DNA of 64,000 bases from Zychaea mexicana. Lineage: Eukaryota > Mucoromycota > Mucoromycetes > Mucorales > Lichtheimiaceae. Below the pieces are notes generated by a model, which did not search any database, was not told where the DNA came from, and saw only the letters and a program-made list of their open reading frames with translations. A program made the translations under genes and the position numbers. Positions 45,952-56,734 of this stretch are shown here, piece by piece; position 1 is the first letter of the stretch, and every line of letters begins with the position of its first letter. Location of the stretch: assembly GCF_025766255.1 (NCBI RefSeq), contig NW_026516675.1, forward strand, positions 186,001-250,000, in the 5' to 3' direction.

Positions 45952-48709
45952 ATGGCATCACAAGCTACTGCTGCTGCTTCCAGCAATGCGAATCAACAGC
46001 AGCCATCAAATACTCTGGTAAATATTACAGAAGGAGAGAGAGAAATCCTTACACTTTCGTCCCTGTTTTTCTTTCCAGATCTTGTTTATGCATTGTAATT
46101 TGGGGAATATCACTGACTGATCTTTGGATGATCACAACCAGCTCGAACCATTCTATACTGATCTGCTGGAAAGCTCATTTGCAACCAGCCAAGAAGCCAT
46201 TGAATTCTGTCGAGACTTGTGTGCCCAATACGGCTTTACAGTAAAGCAAGAATCGAGCACCCATCGTGTAAGATTTTGTCCCAAAAAACTAACAAAATGG
46301 GCGCACAGACCGCCCCATAATTCTAAAACATAGTGTGCCTCCACCACCCCCCATTATCCTTTCCCGATGACGCTCACATCAGTATATATGGCATATTTAT
46401 ATTATCCCCGCCTTTGTTTTTTTTAACTACAGAACATTTACGTCTACTGCTCCCGCGAAGGACTTCCCGACTCTGTCCGCAACCCAAAGCGAAGTCCCAA
46501 ACGCAAGAGGCCATCTAAACGCTGCGACTGCAAATGGCGCGTCGTGTTGAACGAAAACAAAGAAACGCACACATGGCGATTCCGCAAGTCCAACAACCCC
46601 GATGCCATGATCCACAACCATTCGCTGATGCGGCCCGAAGAAATCGAGCGCGGCTGGCCTAAAGAAGTGCATGACGTGATTTGCCGACTGGCTCGCGAAC
46701 GCATGACTACACAAGAAATCCGACAGCAGGTGCAAGCACAGTTCTCTAGCATTACATGGAACGAACGGCGCTTCTACAACCGCTTATCGGAAGAACGACA
46801 AAAGATTCGCCAGCAAGAGACGGTGGAACGCGCGCATCGTTTGACGGCGACCTGGACTAAAATATGCATGGCTGCTGCCGGCTGTGATGAGCTCACAGAG
46901 TATGCGCAGACCCATGTACTTGAGCTGCTGCATACAATTTGCGACATGGCGCAGATTTCAATAGATACTCTTGAGAAAAATGTTCCTGTGCTTATCCCTG
47001 ATTCGATCCCGGAAGAGCCAAATCTCTTGTCTGCCTCGTCATCGCCATTGTCGTCCTCCGCTTCGCCTGCTGCAGTTCCTGGTGCTTTACCTTCCACCAA
47101 TACCACTGTCGCCGGTGGCGGCCCTCTTATCACTAACGAACACGATGAAGAGCTCTACAACAACAATAACAATGACATGCGCCGTTATTCGTTGTCAGTA
47201 TCAGAGCCAGATGTAGACATGATGAAGCCGCCTTCTCGCCAAGGTTCTTGGCAGGCCGGTGCCGACATTCCTTCCACTCCTACTATCACCGACAGCACCA
47301 ATAACTCGCTATCTACAAAATCAGCATCCCAGTCGCAACAACAGCAACAGCAAGAAGTGCCCAAGAATTTCACAATGGTCGTAATACCAAAGCACGCTTA
47401 CCTTGTCAAGGTCCACAACCAACGGTCATTGAACGAAATGCAAATTCAACGCACACATCGTCGTTCACGATCAATTGGACCCGGAGATGATATTGCCGAT
47501 GCACATATGCGAAAGCATACTAAATTCAACAACCATCATCACCATCAACAACAACAACAACAACAGCAACAGCAACAACAGCATGTGATGTCAATGAACA
47601 GCACCATGCCTCCTCCACCTTCCCCTCATCGCTCTATGATGCCACCGCCACCACCGCCACAACAACAACAACAGATGCAACCACCAATACCACAACAATA
47701 CCCGCATCAACATCACCATCACTCTATGGTCTATCCGCCACCGCCGCCTCCACAACCACATCCTTCCAATAACACGACTACAACCTACGATCATAACACC
47801 ATGTCCCTCCCACCTACTACTACGACTGCCTATATTCAACAAGAAGCACTTCCATACACCATGGCACCACCTCCTTCTCGACAAGCTCCACCACATCAAC
47901 ACCATCATGATTGTAACGACTTGTCGGCGACAACAACGACGACGACAACACAGGAAGATGCAAATATTGCATTCCCACCATTGGATACATCAAGTTCCAC
48001 AGTAGCGAGCACACCTTCGCCAGTTTCAACAGGTACACCTCCTGCAGTTACAGCTTCGGTTATCCCGTTCGGTAACCCAGTAACAGCAGCTACTACTACC
48101 ACGATGACGACAGCAACCAGCAGTAATAACAACAACAATCATAGCATAGACAGCCCGTTTATGCCAATGCATCAACAACACCATCGGACGAAAAAATCAC
48201 ACCGACGCCATTCCTACAATAATGTCCACCCACCTTTTCATCAGTATCCCATGATGTCAGGGCAAGCAATGTATCATCAAAAGCAGCAACAACAACAACA
48301 ACAACAACAGCAAGGTAATGAACATCTCATTCTCAATGATGTGGCACTGTTACTAATGTTTTTCTTTTTCTCATCCACTGGTAGTAGTTGGAATACCTGC
48401 TGCTATGGGAGGAGGAGGAGGAGCAGGTCGACCTCATGATAATAGGCACCATCACCATCAATATCAAAGAGTTTCCCCCTCAATGCCAATGCCAACAGCA
48501 GCAACACCACCACATCAGCAACAACAACAGCAACATTCAATGATGGTACCAACTGTTCCAGAACATGGGACACCAAGACCTGATCAACAGGTAAATTGAA
48601 GAAATGCACATAAGATTGACTTTTTACTTTAGCGATTACTTATCATAACGATTATTACGAATAATACTAGATTCCTTGTTATGGCACTGGTAATGGCTCG
48701 TATTGGTGA
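45952..48709 (+). CDS. FAR1-domain, Gln/Pro-rich putative transcription factor
   Basis: Exons 45952-46017, 46142-46267, 46433-48314, 48385-48590 and 48671-48709 join in frame to 772 residues. Residues about 23-130 form a FAR1-type DNA-binding domain (WRKY-GCM1 zinc fold): SFATSQEAIEFCRDLCAQYG, a basic linker (PKRSPKRKRPSKRCDCKWRV) and the closing NNPDAMIHNHSL, supplying Cys (CS, CDC) and His-x-His ligands. A helical region follows (about 135-240). The rest is disordered: poly-Gln/His/Pro runs (47540-47583 and 48287-48311 encode long Gln tracts), Thr runs and MPPPP blocks, typical of activation domains. No MULE transposase core or SWIM domain follows, so this looks like a domesticated FAR1 regulator. 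The last exon adds IPCYGTGNGSYW; if its intron is not used, translation ends two codons after the 48590 junction. The targets are unknown; nuclear location is inferred. Confidence 0.82.
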
Positions 48710-49379
48710 GAAAGCTCTTGATCATACCAGCATATACTTCTTTCTGTGTTTTTCTACAATTACTACTACCCTTTTTTTTGACTATGACCAATTTTCTTTT
48801 ACTTTTATTTTCTCTTCGACTTGTGCAATGTATGTAAAAATCTCATCCCAAACATAACCCGTATGCTTCCATCCCAAAGGAAAATGAAAACTAGCAAAAA
48901 AAAGTTTATACGAGAAAGCACAACATCCCCTCCCCACCACAACCTTCTTGCAGCGCTTATTAGTTCCTTTTAGCTGTTTCTGTTCTATTGTAGTACGTTA
49001 ATCAATAAAAAAATAAGAGTTGTTACTTATACTCTTTGATGGATAATAATGTTAAGATGTCCTTTTGAAATGACTTGGTGGCAGATTGCGTGTGCTGCGT
49101 CCTATTTGCGCAGGGTAAGTGAAGTCAGTCAGGTAGCCAGGTACTAAGTCTATTTTTGGAGAATAGAGGTCAGTTACCCAGACAAGAGAGGAGTGTGCTT
49201 TTCATGCGTTCGATATAAACAACCCCCCAGTTGCCAGCACCCCCTTATTACAACAGCAAGCCAGACATCAAAACACTGCGTGTCTCTCCTTGCTCTCTCT
49301 CTCTTTCTTCTTTTCACTCTTTCCCTACTCCTCTTCTTTAACTCTTTTTCTCTCTTATTGAATATCGCATACAAAAAAA
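48710..49379. other. Intergenic
   Basis: This 670-bp gap separates two same-strand genes. It has the 3' flank of the FAR1 gene (AATAAAAAAATAAG near 49003) and a CT-rich tract (49285-49360) immediately before the next ATG, typical of fungal promoters. No other feature was seen. Confidence 0.5.
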
Positions 49380-50027
49380 ATGACGTTTGATTTTGAGGAA
49401 CAGCACGACAGTTTATTTGACAGCAGCAGCACATCAGCATCGTCACAAGAAGGACTAGCAGTTTGCCTAGGAGAAGACCTTCGTTTTGGCAAAGGTACGT
49501 TGCTGTATATTACTTAGGATGTAACAAAGCAAATAGCTAATAATGGATGATATAACAGGCGTGGCATCTGCATTCAAGCAACGGTTCGGAAATCATCAGC
49601 ATCAACTACAGACACAAAAACGTGTTGTAGGACAAGTCGTTCATATCACCGTCGCCGGGGCTTCTTCACCTGTGAAACGCCACGTGTTTTATCTGATATC
49701 GCGTGCAAAAGTATACAATCGCACCAATTATGCAGACTTTGAAGCATGTCTGGTACAGTTGCGCAAAGCAACAGAACAATTGGGCGTGTGGCGCTTAGCG
49801 GTTCCTCATGATTTTGGTACGGATGGGTTACAGGAGAAGCATATCAAGGAGCTCTTGTTCAAGGTCTTTCATGGTAAGGACGGATGAGTGGTGGCAAAAA
49901 AAAAGAGTTTGAAGTTGCAATTCGAAATGACCAACAATTTATTCTCCATTTCAATCGTGGGATGTTACCCATGAAACACACAGGATGGCAAGGCAAGATG
50001 GTAATGTACAACGGTGACAGTGTTTAA
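49380..50027 (+). CDS. Small macro-domain protein (TARG1/OARD1-like or Poa1-like)
   Basis: Exons 49380-49494, 49559-49873 and 49984-50027 join in frame to 157 residues, the size of a stand-alone macro domain. The order of motifs fits: LAVCLGEDLRFGKGVASAFK (the 'DLRMGKGIA..F' ADP-ribose loop), KRHVFYLISRAKVYNRTNYA (central strand and 'Y.N' helix), LGVWRLAVPHDFGTDGLQEK (the 'iP.iG.GLD' strand-loop) and a last strand GWQGKMVMYNGDSV. Related enzymes (human TARG1/OARD1, yeast Poa1) hydrolyse ADP-ribosyl or O-acyl-ADP-ribose groups; the Asp in GTDGLQ aligns with the catalytic Asp of TARG1, and a Lys sits near its catalytic Lys (SRAK). Activity is therefore plausible but not certain. ATG at 49380 follows a run of A and fits well. 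The final 14-codon exon completes the last strand, which supports the model. Confidence 0.8.
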
Positions 50028-51053
50028 AAGTTGCCAAAGACTGTGCACCCCTTGCACTACACCCTTCTATATTCTTTTTGTTTCGCGTGTATAGTACACT
50101 CTCCATTTATAGAAACAGCTCATTCATTGGTCCCTAAAACCCCAATTTACAATATGCATTTCCTACAACCATGCTTTGCTTTTTTTATACAGTAAACGTA
50201 AAGAGTACGGCACCATCATTCAACAATAGTAAACAACGCTGTGAGAGTGAATCTAAATTGTTATTTCTATGGAAATACATCGTATATATATTACATCCGG
50301 TGTGAGTTCGTCCGACTAGGCTTACAAGGTAGCAGAATAGAAGGACAGCTCTTTCTTACACTATTGTACCATGGCCGCTTTATATTTTCTTGAAGGGTAT
50401 GATGCACTACGCACAATTATGTGAGACGATATAATGCAGTACAGCGTATAGGAAGTTGGGCTGGGTCATACCTGAGTATGTTTGGAAAAATGGGTCGCTA
50501 CTATCATATATATCCTAAGTCGAGTCCATCCATTTGAGAGAACTCAATGAAACCCTGTGGATTCACAGAAACCTGTACTGTATATGTTGCCGTCATTATT
50601 TATTCATTCGCTGCAGCATATTTTCTCAAAAGCAAAGGTGTACAAAAAGAAAGCATCGCTACTGCTACACTTTGCCGTGACTGAGAGAAGAAGCTGAGCG
50701 CTGCTTGACACGCTTTCAACTATGCATAGAACCATTATACTTCGAGAACATGTACGACGACTTTCTTCAAATACTATCACATTGCTCTCAAGTATTATAT
50801 ACACAGCCCGTAGCATTGAAGAGCTTAATGTATCCAAGGAAGCAGAGATGGTGAACATAATGAAACACCACTAATATGATTGCAAATAAGCTCATAATAA
50901 ATATTAACAACGTATATCATATTTAGTCTTCGCATCAACAAAGGAATATACCACTATAAAATATAACAGACTTTGCACAGCTTAGCATTTACATTTTTAT
51001 ATGACAATTACAGTAACTTCCCCTTTATTTCACATCCGTCAACTTTCAACCCT
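50028..51053. other. Intergenic
   Basis: About 1 kb with the 3' flank of the macro-domain gene and no coding frame I would support. A minus-strand frame at 50604-50858 has no motif or splice context. Confidence 0.5.
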
Positions 51054-51377
51054 CTATAGTTTCACCAAATCTCTGAGATTGATAAAATAATTCACTGGTA
51101 CATCAGTTCTACCAGGACCCCAGTATCTTCCGCTTCCGCGCTTCGATCCCTTATTCCTTTTGATAGGATAGCTGGGAAGGGGGTGCACTGCTACAGTTTC
51201 TGTTTGCAAAGAGACAAGAATCTCAGAGTCGTTAGGTTCGGTTTCAACCATGACTTCTACGATCGGAATCTCGACAACTGGTTGCTAAATTGTTGGAACT
51301 AATTGTTGGAAACGGCCATTATTGGAAGATCTTGCTTGCTCTTTTGCGCGTTTTTGTCTTTTATTAGGTGGAGGCAT
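51054..51377 (-). pseudogene. Decayed short basic frame, possible transposon N-terminus
   Basis: ATG at 51377 opens MPPPNKRQKRAKEQARSSNN and continues to a TAG after FQQLVPTI, then the same frame goes on as QPVVEIPIVEVMVETEPNDS to a TAG at 51054-51056, about 106 residues in total. The Lys/Arg/Gln-rich start resembles the beginning of many transposon-encoded proteins in Mucoromycota. The stop stands next to a Gln codon and would be removed by a single C in place of T (CAG). I cannot name the family. It faces away from the MULE remains that start about 450 bp to the right. Confidence 0.4.
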
Positions 51378-51835
51378 ACTTGAATAATAATAAACAATGA
51401 GTAAAATCTTAATAACGCGACACGCGCCCTAGCAAAAAAGTGAGGAATCCTGGGAGCCACTGAAATTTCGCGTAAACCAAATCCGGCCAATAGTTTCCCG
51501 ATAAGAAACCCCACATTAAGGTCCGGGCAAATAGTTTTACCGTTAACACATATACCATCAGGCACCGCTTTTCTGCGGCTTTTCATATAGACAATGCATA
51601 TCAATACTCGCCAATTTTCTTAGGTTTTTCCATATAGACGATCTATATATCAATACGCGCCATTATTTGAGGTCTTTTAATAGGCAATGTATACTAAGAA
51701 TAACCATTTTTCGATGTTTTCATCGCTATTCTAAAAAAGAAAACAAGATATGGAGTTTAAGTTTTAGTTTTGCTTGCCCTGGCAAAAGAGGTTCGCGTTT
51801 TTCTGTTTCTTTTTCATTTCCACCACGGACACTAC
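51378..51835. other. Short degenerate direct repeats next to MULE remains
   Basis: Around 51590-51700 the pattern CATATAGAC-AT-..ATATCAATAC-CGCCA occurs twice (near 51585-51612 and 51631-51663) with a third weaker copy (TAATAGGCAATGTATAC). These may be sub-terminal repeats of the neighbouring element. No gene was seen. Confidence 0.4.
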
Positions 51836-54795
51836 TCAAGCCACCACCACTACTACTACTATTAATGCCTTCGCCAGTGGCACTGTTGCTTCGCCCGAGA
51901 TCGTGACAGTTCGCAATGCTCTTGATGCCGGTGTTTTTACCAAGCATGAGAGTACAAACGTACTGATTGCCGGAAGACAAGACCTGGTATCTCTTTTGTT
52001 GGTCGCGTTGGGACGTTCGAAACTTGTCTCGACTGTCGTGAACACGCAAATCCCCAGGATTGCGTTCCTCTTGATCGAATGAATTTTTTTGGATTATTTG
52101 GCCGATCAGTACCCTTTTGTTGAGGATAACGGAACTGTACGTTTGATATGCTATAAAAATATTCAGTTAACTTGATATTCATTCGTTTGCCCATACTCAT
52201 ATGTTTACTATGCAGCACTATCAATCTATGGGCTATATCTGCATCGAACCCTATATGAGAGGCGAGGATGCGATCATCAACGCTGTTATTGAAGGTGTCC
52301 AGCGCTTAATGGATTCCGATACATCAGGAAAAATACTGGTGATCCTCAGCTTTCGTCTGATATATCTTTTACCGCGTATTGCTCGCGTTCGAGAACGTAT
52401 CAAATTCAGATTGAAGATGCTCAACGCAGACGGGTGACAGATCGTATGGAAACATACGATTGTGGTGGCCGTATTCAAGGAAAGGTCAGAGAAGATCTCG
52501 GTTACGTGGAGCTGATTATAACCCATCGCCAGCATGCACGCTTCGGAATTGAACCTGTGGAAAGAAACCTGGTTCCAGACGATATACGCGAGTACATTGC
52601 AAGAAGAACTCGGCAGTCCACGACTATCAGCCCGACCATCCTGTACCATGAAGTGATCCAGGAGTTTCCACTCTCGGATATCACGCCAGAACAGGTGTAT
52701 TACTGGTGGAGCGAGACTTTTAAACACGAGTATCGCTTGCATGAAGATCAGATGATCTCGACGCGCATGCTTGTTCGTAGATACAATGATCAAATTTTCC
52801 GAGAGGTGTGTACAATATAAATTGCTAACAATGAATTCAGTCTTCTCTTTGTAAAAAAATAGAATTATTATAATCTTATGCAGTTACAATAAATCCTAGG
52901 TTTTCTGGAAACGTGAAAGAGGCATTGCTGTTGCTTATGGTTTCATTACCCCCTTTTTACCTCTGCTCGTGACAAGTGATCATGTGGAAGAGTACTGCAT
53001 TGATTCCACTTACAAAACCAATCGTGTCGGCTCTGAATTATATGGAATCTTTGCAAATGTAAATGGTGTGGGATTTCCGATCGGATATCTTTTAGATCTT
53101 GCATCTGATGAAGCTGGCCCCAATACAAAAACAGATACCCTTATCGAGTTCTTTGAGGTGCTAAAGGGTGATCATTTCGATCATCTGTTTATGTTCTCGG
53201 ACAAGGATCAAGGGCAGATGAAGACTATCAAATATGTGTGGGGCGAATCGCGATTGCGTCTTTGTCTTTGGCACATGCAAAGATCGGTTGAGCGCAAGCT
53301 GTCCAAGCAGAGAAGCGCCTATCCACCACCATATGGTAGTGCACAAGCTCATCGCGGTTTTCCTTCTGTTAATCCGGACTGTACACCGTCTACTGGTGGA
53401 CGTAGTGGCGTTATTTGCCAAAAAGCAGACCGCAAACATATAATCGAATTAATGACAAAGCACTGCCATCAGCACCCTCCCGATGGTAACATTACTTGTA
53501 CTTACAGCAATAACTTAAATGTGACTTGCTATGCTATATGTTATAACTAAAGTATGCTAATGCGAGAATACTCTGAATAGGTACTACAACACGTACGGCC
53601 GAAGAAATTCACCAATTTGCCGTAATATGCAAAAGGGTATATCGACGCCTGGATTTATTTGTACGAGCGATGGTACAAGCCAGCAGCATGGAAGCTATGG
53701 GCGCGTAGCAGCATCCGTGATCGCATTCCAGCTGGGAGAACAACAATGCTGATCGAAGCGCACTGGAAGGTTTTAAAAGCGCATTCACTAATACCAGTTT
53801 AACCGTGCACGTTTGGATCTATTGGTGTATGTTATCATTACGCGTCATTGTCGCGAGTTACGGCATAAATTTCGGCGTGATGTTGTTCGGTCTCGTCGTA
53901 ACACACGATGGAAACAAATGTTCGTCCGTCAATGGAACAAGGATGTCCTGATGGCAGAAAGCCCGGATGCAGTCACCCAGTTTTTAACCATCAGTTGAAA
54001 GATAGACCTGCGGTTGTCCGGCTTTTTTGCGAAGTCGATTTATGATCTGTGAACACCTTGCTCGCCGTTCTGGTTATGGCCGCATTGTCGCTAAACAACA
54101 TTTTATTCAACGCCAAAGCATTGCTCCGTTTGTGCGTATACAACCAGAAGTAAAATTGATAAATAAAACTACTATGTCTACGAATTCTGCCTAGGATTAA
54201 ATATGTGCCATTGTACACTTAGATCAGTGAGTACTGTATGTTTTCCGGAACATTTTAGACACTACCCATGGTGGCGGCAATGCCACTGACAACGATGATG
54301 ATGTTGAAGTTGGACTTTTTGATGATGTCAACTGGGATATCGCACCTCTTGTTACTACTACTACCGGCATTCATCCCCGCTTCTCTCCTTCTCCTTCTCC
54401 TCGTCCTACTACCAGTACTACTACTACCGCCATCACTGTTCTGCTGCAACTAGCAATCCAACGGCTCCAACATTGATCGACCTAACCAGTGACGATGACG
54501 TAGTTGATGTCCATCAGGAACAGGACCGTTTGCGCTGGGAGCTTCACATGCAGGCGAATCGAGCAGAGCGACGTGCATTGATTGAACAACTATGATACAA
54601 GCAAACCTAGAGTCGTTTCGCGATGCTGCAGATGAATATCAACAAGTTGTATCGACTACACAATTCGATGTTTTTCGTGCAGCAGTTCAAAATAGCACTG
54701 TTGATGACTATTTGTCAGAGAATATTCAAGATCGACGTAGACGCACTATACCAACTACATTCCGCGAGACAAACCAACATACACGACATATATAA
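51836..54795 (+). pseudogene. Decayed MULE transposase with SWIM remnant
   Basis: Plus-strand coding pieces in several frames: GYICIEPYMRGED (52230-52265); VTDRMETYDCGGRIQGKVRE with a helix-rich segment (52434-52820); an intron to VFWKRERGIAVAYGFITPFL; then the catalytic part CIDSTYKTN (first Asp, about 52998), MFSDKDQGQ (second Asp, about 53205) and RLCLWHMQRSVERKL. Downstream, RWYKPAAWKLWARSSIRDR and FNRARLDLLVYVIITRHCRE continue after a shift; CPAFLRSRFMICEHL (about 54020-54065) fits the C..H end of a SWIM zinc finger. The acidic tail has TLIDLTSDDD (54470-54500), a SUMO-interacting-type motif, and a Gln-rich helix. At least four frame changes and a stop interrupt it, so no intact enzyme is possible. 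MULE family (PF10551-type) is inferred from these motifs. The boundaries are approximate. Confidence 0.72.
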
Positions 54796-56734
54796 TACTC
54801 ACCGGTTCTTTCTCTCACAGATTCTTTTACAGTTCTTGCTTCGTATGCATCCCGCGAGAAAAAAAAGCGTTCACATCTGCACATATACATCACACATACT
54901 TATTTGTTACAGCACATTACTATTGTCAACAAATTACTCCAGTGTTTAATTACTATTATTATCGCAAATTCCAACATTATTTCCACATTTTTTCTTGACA
55001 TATACACTTATTACTTTTTCTTTTTTTTTCTTTCTTTCATCTATGATTATAAAAAATCCTTAATCTTTTATTAATTTAATAACTTTGTCTCGCGAACAGA
55101 ATTCTTGAAGCTTGAATTCTCGTTAATTTAAAACAGTATTACCGTGACAAGTTTTTCTCTTGTCTTCAATGGTACTGCTGGGCGGCAAGCAGCCTCTGTT
55201 TCACTGGGTGCATCTTGGTCGTCCATCGTCTCTACAACATTTGGTGTGTATTTTAATTTATTATGTATGTAGCTAAAAGGTCATTTTGGCCAGGTAAATG
55301 TATTGCATAGCAGGCTATGTGAATTACGTGATCATTACAGTGATAACATCATGAGCGTTGGTAATATATGTAACATCGAGATGTGTCTAAATAAAAGAAT
55401 ATCCGTGTATGGTAGTTTGTCCTAGTATTTGTTGACTTTCACAATCCAAAGAGATAAGTTTGAAACTAAAGCGGGACCACTGTGTGCGCTATAAACAATA
55501 CAGACTGGTTGTCCATAATGTAACAATCTGTTGATGTACTCGAATTCCTAAGACCTTATCACATCCATCGCCAATTTTCCCAGTCTCTTACGCTAAGGCT
55601 ACCATCTGTACAAGTTTGATACACGCTACCATTATCGTCAACTCTTCGCTGTGTTATCAAAACTTTACCAATTTTAATATTGCTATCGATGCATACTCAT
55701 AATTACAACTACTTTAGGTCTCTTGACAAGCTGATGGTTTTCGTGTAGTATCGATAATTATGGCAAGTACTGTATTGCCTTGGATTTTTACTACTGTACT
55801 CTCGGCAATTATTGCCAACCCTTCTTCTTTAGAATAGGGTCAACTAGTACTTTATGAGACACTTTGAGGTTGACCGGGAAGCTGTTCAGTAGACTAAGCC
55901 GAATTTGACAGCTGTATATCACAACAGATCACTGACTGGCTCGTATAACTGAGTTGAAGGACTAACAGCGTAGAGCGCATAGCACCTTTCCACGTATTTT
56001 TTCAATTCAAAGAACCTTAATCATTATGTGGTATTGTGTCGTAGATCCAAAAAAAAGCGAAGAGAATATCTGTGTGCGTACAGCACCTGAAGTATAGTAT
56101 CATCGGCAGGAAAAAATAGACACGAGCGCAGATGAAGAGTGATGTGTAGGACAAAACGACACTGGTGATTCGCATCAGGTGTTTGTGGGTAGAATGTAAC
56201 ATGAGTCATAACATTATCTTTGCACGAAAATCAACACTACTGTCGTTGCTCATACATCTTGGATTTTCAACCTGCTTTGGCTGATCTCATTGCATGATAA
56301 GTAACTGTTTTGAAAAGAACCCTGTCGGCGGGCTTGACGCCGGCTGCACGAAGCTTCATTTGAGGTCGCACAGGTACATCGTCGCACCGGAACCGACGCC
56401 GGCCGGTTAACGATGTGCCCGCCAGATCATGAAACCTCACCCCCTTGTCGGCAACTTCCAGTGACCACCGAACATTGTGATAATACTACATCCGTAAAGT
56501 GATTATCGAATATTACTTCTTGGAGGCATTTATATCTGAGATAAAGAAAAGAAAAGGTCTCCTCGCTGGTTACATGTACGGAAAACTTGGGCACGCGCAG
56601 TGGCAATGATCTGGTAAGAACCAGTTTCTCACGTGGATCTAACAGATCACACACTTCATATGTTCTTACTGAACTAGAAATCTTTTTTCTTTCGCCTTTT
56701 TTCCCTTCCCCGTCATCCCGAGACTTTTATCGAC
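54796..56734. other. Intergenic with GC-rich hairpin-like patch
   Basis: About 1.9 kb without a supported gene. Near 56325-56415 a GC-rich patch contains GACGCCGG twice (56336-56343 and 56395-56402) and GGCGGGC/GCCCGCC in inverted arrangement; it lies 330-400 bp upstream of the first P450 gene and may be part of its regulatory region. A frame at 55172 (MVLLGGKQPLFHWVHLGR) ends at a possible donor but has no continuation. Confidence 0.5.
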
